NCBI GenBank assembly: GCA_012729015.1 | Contig: JAAYDY010000026.1 | Span: 1 to 33,494, forward strand | DNA: 33,494 nt | Origin: Phycisphaerae bacterium | Lineage (GTDB): Bacteria > Planctomycetota > Phycisphaerae > FEN-1346 > JAACEH01 | Direction: 5' to 3' | Shown: positions 1 to 8,118 of the stretch, in pieces | Layout: each line of letters opens with the position of its first letter | How positions within the stretch are numbered: the stretch's first letter is position 1 | The notes under the pieces: model-generated | The model's input: the letters and a program-made list of their open reading frames with translations, nothing else | Database searches by the model: none | Told to the model about the DNA's origin: nothing | Program-made: the position numbers and the translations under genes

Positions 1-2
1 CG

Positions 3-2933
3 ACCGACGATGACACGGTGGAAGTCGTGGTTTCCGCGCCGAACCAGGCGCCGGTGGCCAATGCCGGCAACGATCAGGGCGTCACCGACACGGACCAGAA
101 CAACTACGAACTGGTGACGCTGGATGGGACGGGTTCGTCGGACTCCGATGGCACGATCACGAGCTACGTGTGGACCGATGGCGTGACACAGATCGCCACG
201 GGCTCGACGGCTCAGGTCTCCCTGGCCGTGGGGACGCACACGATCACGCTGACGGTGACCGACGACGATTCGGCAACGGACGACGACACGGTTCAGATCA
301 CCGTTTATGCGGGCGGCGTGACGCTGACCGCGGAGGCGGGCGACAATCAGGAAGTGGAAGACCTGAACGACAGCGGCGACCAGTACGTGGTGCTGGACGG
401 TTCAGGATCGGAAGGCTCGATCACGAGCTACGTGTGGACGGAGTCGGGCGTGGGTCAGATCGCCACGGGCGAGACGGCCCGGGTACTGCTGGCCGTGGGC
501 ACGCACACGATCACGCTGACGGTGACCGACAGCATGGCGGCAACCGACGACGACACGGTTCAGGTGGTGGTCACGGAGGCCCAGCCGATCGAGGATGAGT
601 TCCAGGTGGCTGCTTCCGCGGACGACACGCTGGCGTACAGCGGAACCAGCGCTTACAACTCGACCAGCATGTACTTCCCCTACACCAGCACGGCCCGACT
701 GGGCTTCTTCCGCTGGGCGTTGGGCGTTCCGCAGGATGCGACCATCGATTCGGCCTATCTGAAGGTCAATTCGTACGAGACCATGACGTCGTCTTCAGTC
801 GTACGGCTGCAACTGGTGGACGCTGACACTTGCCCCGCGCTGAACAGTTCAACCACATTCAACCTCACCTATACGGTCGGTTATGTGGACTGGACGTTGC
901 CGGTGGGTGACTGGACAGCGGGCTCATGGTACACCTCGCCGGCAGTCACGACCATTGTCCAGGAGTTCATCGATCGGGCCAACTACGTTCCTGGCAACTA
1001 CCTGGGTCTGCGTGCGGCTTGCGCCAGTGGCGGCTACCGCAAGGCGTGCCAGTGGGACTACGGCGACCACACCTACGGCGCCAAACTGGCCGTCACCTAC
1101 CACGGCGGCATCTATCCGCCGACAGCTGAGGCCGGCACCGACCAGGTGGTTCAGGACGAGGACTACTCGGGCGCCGAGACCGTGACCCTGGATGGCTCGG
1201 CCTCCAGCGACGACGAGTTGATCGCCAGCTACGTCTGGACGGAGTCAGGTGTCGGCCAGATCGCCACGGGCGAGACGGCCCAGGTGTCCCTGAGCATCGG
1301 TGAACACATCATCACCCTGACAGTCACCGACGACGACGGCGCCACGGACAGTGACACCCTGACGGTCACAGTGTATGCTGACGAGTACTACGTGGACGCG
1401 ACCAACGGCTCGGACAGCAATCCGGGCACGTCGTCGCTGCCGTGGCAGACGTTCGCCCGGATCCAGACGGGGCCGCTGTATCCCGGCACGACTATCTACT
1501 GCACGGGCGACTTCGGCGACGTGAACATCGACAGCGCGGATCCGTGCGGCACATCCCAGGCATCGATCACCTATGCACGGTGGTCCGGCCACGACATGCC
1601 GCACATCGGCTCCCTGACGTTCGACACCTCGCCGGTCAGGGATGTGCACCTGGTGTTCCAGGAGTTCGATTTCGATCCTGGCTACATCGCGTCCTGCATC
1701 AATCCGCCACCAGCCATCACCCTCACTGGGGTCAACCACGTGACGTTCGACAGCTGTGATATCGAAGGTGCGAAGCTGGCTGGCAATCCTCCGGGAGATT
1801 TCGCGCCGTATTCCATCCAGATGGTGGAGCCCGGTGAAACCATGACGAGTGGCGTCACCGTCGGCGGGACGTACATCTCGGTCATCAACTGTACGTTTGC
1901 GAACTCGGCGTACGGGATCCGTGTGTCGGCTGATCACTGGGAAATCCTCGGCTGTGATTTCAATGGTGCCGGGAATGAGGATGGCATTCTGGCAACCGGC
2001 AACGAGGACTTGGTCGTGGCCGGGTGTCATTTCCATGGCCAGACCTACGCGAAGTCGCCTTTCTCGTGGCCCGGAACCCCGTACGGCACGTGGCCGGCGG
2101 ACTATTCCTGGGGGACCTGCACCCAGGACAACACAGGGGCCTCGGCCATCTTCTACTTCATGCGTACTATGGCTGATTCCTCAAAGAGGCTCTATCTTCT
2201 GGCCGATGATGATGAGAACGTTCCCCGCCGCAGTCAGTACTACACGTGGCGTCTGGACAGCGATCCGACGAACGTCTACTTCGTGCCCAGTGCCGAGGGA
2301 GACTGCACCCACACCGACGCCATGGCCGTCCAGGGCGCAACGGACGGCATGTTGATCGAGAACAACCTCATCGAGTGTGAGGAGTATGGCGGCCAGTCGA
2401 TCAAGCTTGATCCCAACGGGATCCCTGGCAATCCGCTGAACGTCACCATTCGGAACAATCTGATGGTGACCCAACTGGATGAGCCGGCCAACCTGTTCAA
2501 CCCAGGCGGCGGCGACAACATCCTGGTGGTTCACAACACGATCGACGCCGGTCCGGTGCATCCGGCTCGCGCCATCCGTTTCTACACGGTCGCAGCGCCG
2601 GTGGATATCGTGCTGCGTAACAACATCTTCAGCGGCGCCATTTGGGATACCGGCTATACCACGCCGCCCGATTCGGACTACAACTGCTGGATGACGACGC
2701 CTGCAGCGGGGATCAGCGAGGGGGCCAACAGCATCGTGGTCACCCGGACTCAGGTGGGCTTCGCGGATTGGGAGAATGGCGACTACCACCTGACGAGCAG
2801 CTCGTATGCCATCGACGAGGGCGACCCGAATTACGCCCCCGCCGTCAGCCAGGAACATCCGGAAGGGATCGACTACGACAGCAACGACCGGGATGAGTCG
2901 CCGGACATGGGAGCGTATGAGTACATCGAATAG
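3..2933 (+). CDS. Secreted PKD-repeat / right-handed beta-helix protein (5' truncated)
   Basis: The reading frame is open to the left edge, and its first residues (TDDDTV) match the end of a PKD repeat, so the N-terminus lies outside the window. Domain order: the tail of one PKD repeat, two full PKD/Ig-like repeats (about 33-312 and 318-579), a DNRLRE/CBM-like beta-sandwich (about 597-1117), a third PKD repeat (1121-1378), then a long parallel beta-helix region opening with YYVDATNGSDSNPGT, the usual start of DUF1565/pectate-lyase-like domains. It ends in SPDMGAYEY, a typical end of such proteins. The PKD units share SYVWTESGVGQIATGETA-type text. Proteins like this are exported and bind or process polysaccharide; no catalytic residue can be assigned here. 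There is no C-terminal membrane anchor or PEP-CTERM signal. The architecture is well supported; the substrate is unknown. Confidence 0.85.
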   Translation, partial: TDDDTVEVVVSAPNQAPVANAGNDQGVTDTDQNNYELVTLDGTGSSDSDGTITSYVWTDGVTQIATGSTAQVSLAVGTHTITLTVTDDDSATDDDTVQITVYAGGVTLTAEAGDNQEVEDLNDSGDQYVVLDGSGSEGSITSYVWTESGVGQIATGETARVLLAVGTHTITLTVTDSMAATDDDTVQVVVTEAQPIEDEFQVAASADDTLAYSGTSAYNSTSMYFPYTSTARLGFFRWALGVPQDATIDSAYLKVNSYETMTSSSVVRLQLVDADTCPALNSSTTFNLTYTVGYVDWTLPVGDWTAGSWYTSPAVTTIVQEFIDRANYVPGNYLGLRAACASGGYRKACQWDYGDHTYGAKLAVTYHGGIYPPTAEAGTDQVVQDEDYSGAETVTLDGSASSDDELIASYVWTESGVGQIATGETAQVSLSIGEHIITLTVTDDDGATDSDTLTVTVYADEYYVDATNGSDSNPGTSSLPWQTFARIQTGPLYPGTTIYCTGDFGDVNIDSADPCGTSQASITYARWSGHDMPHIGSLTFDTSPVRDVHLVFQEFDFDPGYIASCINPPPAITLTGVNHVTFDSCDIEGAKLAGNPPGDFAPYSIQMVEPGETMTSGVTVGGTYISVINCTFANSAYGIRVSADHWEILGCDFNGAGNEDGILATGNEDLVVAGCHFHGQTYAKSPFSWPGTPYGTWPADYSWGTCTQDNTGASAIFYFMRTMADSSKRLYLLADDDENVPRRSQYYTWRLDSDPTNVYFVPSAEGDCTHTDAMAVQGATDGMLIENNLIECEEYGGQSIKLDPNGIPGNPLNVTIRNNLMVTQLDEPANLFNPGGGDNILVVHNTIDAGPVHPARAIRFYTVAAPVDIVLRNNIFSGAIWDTGYTTPPDSDYNCWMTTPAAGISEGANSIVVTRTQVGFADWENGDYHLTSSSYAIDEGDPNYAPAVSQEHPEGIDYDSNDRDESPDMGAYEYIE

Positions 2934-2950
2934 TAAGGCGTAGTGGCAGT

Positions 2951-3021
2951 GTGCGGTTGCTGCGCAGCCGCACAGGCGTACCCCGGGGCGTCTGAGGCCA
3001 ACTCAGACGCCCCGTCTTTGT
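2951..3021 (+). terminator. Tandem hairpins with intrinsic terminator after the beta-helix gene
   Basis: Two hairpins follow the stop codon. The first pairs 2951-2960 with 2964-2973 with one mismatch. The second is a perfect 12-bp stem, 2985-2996 with 3002-3013, with a 5-nt loop, followed by GTCTTTGTT. The second hairpin fits a rho-independent terminator. Confidence 0.8.
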
Positions 3022-3140
3022 TCCTGCGTCCGGCTATTGACTCCAGACACGGGGGCCGTCGGTCCGATTTACCATAGAGCGCCCGGCCGCCGGCGCGGGT
3101 CCGACGCACTGCAACGCGCGACGCAGCGAAAGGAGAACCG

Positions 3141-5342
3141 ATGAGCGAGATTCGCCTGGTGCCGATGGAGAAGATCGGCTTCGATTTCATCGAGGGGCCG
3201 CACCTGCCCCAGGGATGCGACGAGCACTATCTGCGGAACCAGCAGGCGCTGCGGCCGGTGTCGGACTATCGGCCGCTGGCGGCCAGGGAAATCGAGGTGC
3301 TGGTCCGCAACGGCAACACGTGCGACAACTGGGCGAACCTGCTGGTGACCGACCACTTCTGCCCCGACCACGTTCACGCGTGCGACTTCCGCGGCCTGGT
3401 GCGCATCGGGCGGCTGGAGCCGGTCTTCCTGGAGTACCACGAGCTGCGCCTGGCGGCGGGGCTGTACAACAGCCAGATCATCTCGTGCGACTTCGGCGAC
3501 AACGTGGCCATTCACAACGTCAACTACCTGGCCAACTACATCGTCGGCCACCAGACGATTCTGTTGAACATCAACGAGATGCAGACCAGCAACCATGCGA
3601 AGTTCGGCAACGGCATCGTCAAGGAAGGCGAGCCGGAGAGCGTCCGCATCTGGCTCGACCTGTGGAACGAGACGGGCACGCGCGGCGTGCTGCCGTTCGA
3701 CGGCATGATCGCCGCCGACGCCATGCTGTGGTGCAAGTACCGCGGCCACGGGCCGCTGATGGAGCACTTCAAGGCGATCACGCAGCGCAGCTTCGATCCG
3801 CGCCGCGGCTTCTACGGCACGATCGGCAGCGAGACGGTCATCAAGGATTGCCGCATTATCAAGGACGTCAAGATCGGCGACCACGCCTACGTCAAGGGCG
3901 CCAACAAGCTGAAGAACCTGACCGTCAATTCCAGCCGCGAGGAGCCGTCGCAGATCGGCGAAGGCTGCGAGCTGGTCAACGGCATCATGGGCTACGGGTG
4001 CAAGATCTTCTACGGCGTCAAGGCGGTGCGGTTCGTCACGGGTCGCAACTGCCAGGTGAAGTACGGCGCGCGGCTCATCAACTCGTACATGGGCGACAAC
4101 AGCACCGTGTCCTGCTGCGAGATTCTGAACAACCTGATCTTCCCGGCCCACGAGCAGCACCACAACAACAGCTTCCTGTGTTCGGCGATGACGCTCGGCC
4201 AGAGCAACATCGCAGCCGGGGCGACCATCGGGTCGAACCACAACTCGCGCACGAACGACGGCGAGCTGATGGCCGGCCGCGGCTTCTGGCCCGGGCTGTG
4301 CACGAGCCTGAAGCACAACAGCCGCTTCGCGTCGTTCACGCTGCTGTCGAAGGCGGCGTACCCGGCCGAACTGGACGTGCGGCTGCCGTTCAGCCTGGTC
4401 AGCAACGACGAGGCTCACAACCGCCTCCTGGTCATGCCGGGCTACTGGTTCCTGTACAACATGTACGCCCTGGCTCGCAACGCGTGGAAGTTCCACGACC
4501 GCGACCGCCGCGTGCACAAGGAGCAGCACATCGAGTTCGATTACCTGGCGCCGGACACGGTGGAAGAGATGTTCGCCGGGCTGGAGCTGCTGGAGCGGTG
4601 GGTGGGGCGGGCGTCGCTGCGCCAGACCGGGGAGCAGTCGTGCGACGATGCGGCGGCGCGGGCCGAAGGCCGGCGCCTGCTGGCCGCCGACAGCGCCGAG
4701 GTGGACACGTTGGAGGTGCTCGGCGAGCAGGTGGAGAACACGCGCCGCAAGACGGTGATCCTGAAGGCGCGTCAGGCGTGGGGCGAGTACCGCAAGATGA
4801 TCGTCTACTACGGCGTCAAGACGGTGATGGCGTGGCTGGAGGCCGACCCGTCGCGGACGTTCGAGGCGACGGTGCGGCGCCTGGCCGCGCCGCGCGTCGC
4901 GCGGTGGGTCAACATGGGCGGGCAACTGGTGACCGAGGCGGACCTCGACGCGCTGATCGGCCGCATGCCTGGCCTGGGCGACTGGAACCAGATTCACGCC
5001 GAGTACGACCGGTTGTGGGATCGCTACGGCGAGGACAAGACGCGGCACGCGCTGGCGAGCCTGCTGGACATCGAGGCCATGGCCGCCGGCGACCTGAGCG
5101 CGGCGCGGTGGCGCGTGCTGCTGGATCGGGCCGTCGCGATTCAGAACGAGATTGCCGACCGGACCTACCAGTCGCGGGCCAAGGATTACCAGAGCCACTT
5201 CCGGACGATGCACTTCACGACGCCCGAGGAGATGAAAGCAGTGGTCGGCACGGTGGACGACAACAGCTTCGTGAAGCAGGTGCGCCGCGAGGCCGAGGCG
5301 TTTGCGGCACGGGCGGCGGCCCTGAAGAGCGCGGTCTCATGA
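3141..5342 (+). CDS. DUF4954 family protein (left-handed beta-helix)
   Basis: 733 aa. The N-terminal half carries text typical of DUF4954 (GNTCDNWANLLV, YNSQIISCDFGDNVAIHNV, FDGMIAADAMLW). Residues of about 210-380 have hexapeptide-like turns (IGDHAYVKGANKLKNLTV, GEGCELVNGIMGYGCKI) that suggest a left-handed beta-helix like those of sugar-nucleotide transferases and acyltransferases. The C-terminal half is mostly helical, possibly the DUF6819-type extension. There is no signal peptide, so it is probably cytoplasmic. The start is the ATG after GAAAGGAG (spacing about 6 nt). The stop overlaps the next gene's start by 4 nt (ATGA), so the two are translationally coupled. The family has no established function that I know of; a role on a nucleotide-activated sugar is inferred from the fold only. 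Confidence 0.85.
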   Translation: MSEIRLVPMEKIGFDFIEGPHLPQGCDEHYLRNQQALRPVSDYRPLAAREIEVLVRNGNTCDNWANLLVTDHFCPDHVHACDFRGLVRIGRLEPVFLEYHELRLAAGLYNSQIISCDFGDNVAIHNVNYLANYIVGHQTILLNINEMQTSNHAKFGNGIVKEGEPESVRIWLDLWNETGTRGVLPFDGMIAADAMLWCKYRGHGPLMEHFKAITQRSFDPRRGFYGTIGSETVIKDCRIIKDVKIGDHAYVKGANKLKNLTVNSSREEPSQIGEGCELVNGIMGYGCKIFYGVKAVRFVTGRNCQVKYGARLINSYMGDNSTVSCCEILNNLIFPAHEQHHNNSFLCSAMTLGQSNIAAGATIGSNHNSRTNDGELMAGRGFWPGLCTSLKHNSRFASFTLLSKAAYPAELDVRLPFSLVSNDEAHNRLLVMPGYWFLYNMYALARNAWKFHDRDRRVHKEQHIEFDYLAPDTVEEMFAGLELLERWVGRASLRQTGEQSCDDAAARAEGRRLLAADSAEVDTLEVLGEQVENTRRKTVILKARQAWGEYRKMIVYYGVKTVMAWLEADPSRTFEATVRRLAAPRVARWVNMGGQLVTEADLDALIGRMPGLGDWNQIHAEYDRLWDRYGEDKTRHALASLLDIEAMAAGDLSAARWRVLLDRAVAIQNEIADRTYQSRAKDYQSHFRTMHFTTPEEMKAVVGTVDDNSFVKQVRREAEAFAARAAALKSAVS

Positions 5343-6451
5343 GTGACGGTCGGCGGCTGAACGTCCTGGCGCTGGAGCCGTACTACGGCGGCAGCCACCG
5401 TGCGTTTCTGCGCGGCCTGGCGCGACATTCGCGCCACGCGATCCGCATCGTGTCGCTTCCGGCGCGGAAATGGAAATGGCGGATGCGTCATGCCGCCGTG
5501 GAGTTCGCCCGCCGCCTGGGACGCATGAGGCGTCCGGCCGATGTGCTGCTGGTCAATGATTTCCTGAACGTGGCCGAGTTCGCCGGCCTGCTCCCGCCGC
5601 CGTGGCGCGACGTGCCCCGCGTGGTCTATTTTCACGAGAACCAGCTCACGTATCCGGTGGCCGACGAGTCGCAGCGGGACTATCACTATGCCTTCACGCA
5701 CCTGACGAGCCTGCTGGCCTCGACGGCGGCGTACTTCAATTCGGCGTACCACCGCGACGAGTTCTTCGAGGCGATGGAGCGGCTGATCCGGCGCATGCCC
5801 GACTACCGGCCGCTGGCCGACGTGGCTCGGGCGCGGCGCCGCAGCCGGGTGTTGCCTCTGGGCTGCGATCTGGGTCCGTTGCTGCGCGAGCCGCTACGGC
5901 GCAGCGGATCGGCGGTGGTTCTGTGGTCGCACCGCTGGGAGGCCGACAAGGATCCGGCCACGTTTCTGCGCGTCGCGGGGCAACTGCGCGACGAAGGGCT
6001 GGACTTCCGCCTGGTCCTGATGGGCGAGCACTTCGAGCGGGCCCGGGAGCAGTTCGCCGGGCTGCTGGCGCCGCTGGTGCGAGAGGGTCGCGTGATCCAC
6101 GGCGGGTACGTGACCAACCGCGCCGCCTATCGCCGACTGCTCGCCCGCGTGGACATCGCCGTGAGCACCGCGCGGCACGAGTTCTTCGGCGTCGGCGTCG
6201 TCGAGTCCATCGCCGCCGGGGCGTGGCCGCTGTTGCCCGAGAGGCTGGCGTATCCCGAGATTCTTCCCAAGCGGTTTCACAGCGAGCACCTGTACCGGAC
6301 CGAGAACCAGTTGCGCGTGAAGCTCCGGTCGGCCATTGTGCGGCTGAGTCGGACGCGGGCGGCGGAGCTGAGCCGGTCGGTGGCGCGGTTCGACTGGCCG
6401 CGGATGATCGGCCGGTACGACCGGGCCTTGCAGCGCGCGGCGGAGGACTGA
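5339..6451 (+). CDS. Glycosyltransferase of the tRNA-queuosine alpha-mannosyltransferase (QTMAN/GTDC1, DUF3524) type
   Basis: 370 aa. The N-terminal domain has the DUF3524/QTMAN signatures LEPYYGGSH (12-20), VYFHENQLTYP (96-106) and FNSAYHRD (133-140). The C-terminal part is GT-B-like: LWSHRWEADKDP, LVLMGEHF, and ARHEFFGVGVVESIAAGAWPLLPE, which holds the Glu-containing donor-sugar loop of GT4-type enzymes. In animals QTMAN adds mannose to queuosine of tRNA-Asp; whether bacterial homologues act on tRNA is not settled, so the substrate is an inference. The start is the ATG inside the ATGA overlap with the DUF4954 gene. The longer open frame upstream in this phase is a shadow of that gene. No signal peptide, so it is cytoplasmic. 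Confidence 0.85.
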   Translation: MSDGRRLNVLALEPYYGGSHRAFLRGLARHSRHAIRIVSLPARKWKWRMRHAAVEFARRLGRMRRPADVLLVNDFLNVAEFAGLLPPPWRDVPRVVYFHENQLTYPVADESQRDYHYAFTHLTSLLASTAAYFNSAYHRDEFFEAMERLIRRMPDYRPLADVARARRRSRVLPLGCDLGPLLREPLRRSGSAVVLWSHRWEADKDPATFLRVAGQLRDEGLDFRLVLMGEHFERAREQFAGLLAPLVREGRVIHGGYVTNRAAYRRLLARVDIAVSTARHEFFGVGVVESIAAGAWPLLPERLAYPEILPKRFHSEHLYRTENQLRVKLRSAIVRLSRTRAAELSRSVARFDWPRMIGRYDRALQRAAED

Positions 6452-6489
6452 GTTTCCGGGGCCGATGGCGCCGGGTTGCAAGGGGCCTC

Positions 6490-6560
6490 CGTCGGGTCTG
6501 TTGGCCCGACCTACGGGCCACGCGCTATACGCTCCGTCGGGTCTGTTGGCCCGACCTATG
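6490..6560. repeat. Two copies of a short palindromic intergenic repeat (GTCGGGTCTGTTGGCCCGAC family)
   Basis: Two copies lie 45 nt apart between convergent genes. In each, GTCGGG pairs with CCCGAC across an 8-nt loop (6491-6496/6505-6510 and 6536-6541/6550-6555), followed by CTA. An inverted copy is at 12271-12300. The hairpins may also end transcription of either convergent gene. Confidence 0.75.
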
Positions 6561-6565
6561 CGCTG

Positions 6566-6865
6566 TCAGGATATGTCCAGGCCCTTCTTCAGATCTTCAA
6601 GCACCTTGGCGAGGGTCTGGCCGCAGGACTGGTGGCGGGAACACTCGGTGGTGCGCAGGTCGTCGAGGGCAATCTCGCTGATGCGGCGGCCGCGCAGCAG
6701 CGCGGCGATGGTCTTCGGGTGGCCCTCGCAGCCGCTGCGGCCGCGGATCTCCAGGTCCATGATGACGTAGTCGGCGTCCGGCAGCGGCTGGAGGACGAAC
6801 CGCCAGGTGTCCTTGCAGGTGATTTCCGGATCGGTTGCCAGTGTCAGGCGCACCAGGTCGGCCAT
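6566..6865 (-). CDS. Small TSCPD-like cysteine protein
   Basis: 99 aa. The C-terminal half, from GCEGHPKTIAALLRGR to HQSCGQTLAKVLEDL, resembles the TSCPD domain found alone or at the C-terminus of some ribonucleotide reductases. Four cysteines (C17, C46, C75, C81) and two histidines (H49, H78) could bind a metal; this is inferred from spacing only. The start ATG at 6865 has GGAGAG about 6 nt upstream; a longer frame to 7003 runs through a terminator and is not used. The SIS gene upstream is separated by that terminator, so this gene is probably transcribed on its own. Function unknown; the family assignment is moderately certain. Confidence 0.65.
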   Translation of the reverse strand: MADLVRLTLATDPEITCKDTWRFVLQPLPDADYVIMDLEIRGRSGCEGHPKTIAALLRGRRISEIALDDLRTTECSRHQSCGQTLAKVLEDLKKGLDIS

Positions 6866-6953
6866 AAGGGTCTCTCCAGACGTCGCGACGTCAGACCATG
6901 GGAATTCTACGCGCGCCGCCGCGGCGGTCCACGGCAATCCGCCCGAATCCCGA

Positions 6954-6994
6954 GAAAAAAGACGACACCCGCGCTGCCGGGCAGGGCGGGTGTC
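6954..6994 (-). terminator. Intrinsic terminator downstream of the SIS gene
   Basis: On the minus strand, GACACCCGC (6994-6986) pairs perfectly with GCGGGTGTC (6972-6964) across a 13-nt loop. It is followed by GTC and then a run of six T (6960-6955). Confidence 0.9.
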
Positions 6995-7037
6995 GGAATG
7001 CAACGCAGGCCATGCCGCGACGCCGGCGGCACTTCGG

Positions 7038-8054
7038 TCAGCCGGCGATTTCGTTGCCCACCTTGCGAGCGCGTTCGGCCTTGTCGAGGTTGATGTCCAG
7101 GGCCAGGCCGATCTCGACCAGCAGGTTCCATCCGGCGGCCAGGTACACGTACGGCGCCATTTCGCCGGCGTCCGGCACGAGAATCGTCGGAAACGGCGTC
7201 GGCCTGGTCCCGATGGCGACGACGGTCAGGCCCACGCCGTCCACCAGGACGCTCTTGAACTTGTCGATCTCGGCCTCGATCGGATCGACCACGAAGACCA
7301 CGTCCTTGGCGCTCATCACCTCTTCGATGCCGTGGACGGCGTAGGTGCCTTCCAGGAAATCGCTCTTGCGCCGGGTGATTTCGTTGGTCTTCAGCGTCAA
7401 CTCTTCGGCCACGCCGTCGTTGTAGCCGGCGAAGTAGATGGTCTGGGCGGCGCAGGCGGCCTCGACGATCTGCGGGTCGATGCGCACCGACAGGGCCGCA
7501 TCGAGCTTCTTGTCCAGGCCCTTGATGTCGGCGGCCATGTCGCGGCCGGCGATGCGGCTCAGGATCGACTGGTACATCAGGGCCTGTTCGGCGACGCTCT
7601 TGGTCGCCGCGACGGCCGTTTCCCAGCCGCACGTCAGCACGTACGTCCGGTCGGCGGCCTGCTCCAGGACGGTCTTCTCGTTGGCCGTCAGGCCGTAGCG
7701 GTGCCGGTGGCCGGCCTGTCCGAGGTTCCGCAGCAGGGTGACGACTTCGCTGGTGCGGCCGGAGTTCGAGGCCCCGAAGACCGCGAACTTCGACAGGTCG
7801 TACGTGGCCGCCTGGCGCGACCCGTCCGTGGCCACCTGGAGGTCCATGCCCCAGGCGAGGGCCTTGCGGATGGCGTTCTTGGCGGGGAAAATGCGGCTGG
7901 AGCCTTCGCCCGTCAGGAACAGCCGACCCACCTTCGCGATCTCGTCGGCCGTCTCGGCCGTGCGGCCGACGTCGAACTTCCGGACCACGCCGACCACGTC
8001 CATCATCTCGCGGCACAGGGCGAACTTCGTGTACCTCTCGGACTTGCTGTTCAT
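7038..8054 (-). CDS. SIS-domain sugar-phosphate protein (GlmS isomerase-like, no glutaminase domain)
   Basis: 338 aa, built as two SIS domains without the N-terminal glutaminase of GlmS. First-domain motifs: LFLTGEGSSRIFPA (phosphosugar loop) and VFGASNSGRTSEVV, the counterpart of the GlmS SQSGETADT loop. The second domain has IYFAGYNDGVAEELTLKTNEITRRK, the counterpart of the region that supplies the catalytic Glu and the ELKHGP-type segment. Likely a ketose/aldose-phosphate isomerase or amino-sugar deaminase acting in the cytoplasm; the substrate cannot be read. The start ATG has GGAAGG about 5 nt upstream. It follows the PPi-phosphofructokinase by 64 nt on the same strand, so the two are probably co-transcribed, and it ends at an intrinsic terminator. 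Confidence 0.85.
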   Translation of the reverse strand: MNSKSERYTKFALCREMMDVVGVVRKFDVGRTAETADEIAKVGRLFLTGEGSSRIFPAKNAIRKALAWGMDLQVATDGSRQAATYDLSKFAVFGASNSGRTSEVVTLLRNLGQAGHRHRYGLTANEKTVLEQAADRTYVLTCGWETAVAATKSVAEQALMYQSILSRIAGRDMAADIKGLDKKLDAALSVRIDPQIVEAACAAQTIYFAGYNDGVAEELTLKTNEITRRKSDFLEGTYAVHGIEEVMSAKDVVFVVDPIEAEIDKFKSVLVDGVGLTVVAIGTRPTPFPTILVPDAGEMAPYVYLAAGWNLLVEIGLALDINLDKAERARKVGNEIAG

Positions 8055-8118
8055 GGCATCCCTTCCTTGTTCGGGGCTGACGTTTCAGAGCCTGGTTAGC
8101 TGCGGCTCGCGGCGAGCG

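Noticed and set aside
3037..3075. TTGACT and TACCAT upstream of the DUF4954 gene as a promoter
   Set aside because: The spacing of 27 nt is too long for a sigma70 promoter.
3069..5213. 714-residue open frame on the minus strand opposite the DUF4954 gene
   Set aside because: It is an antisense shadow: the plus strand has a recognisable family, a ribosome site and an ATGA coupling, and the minus product is a low-complexity Arg/Val/Leu/His-rich string with no motif.
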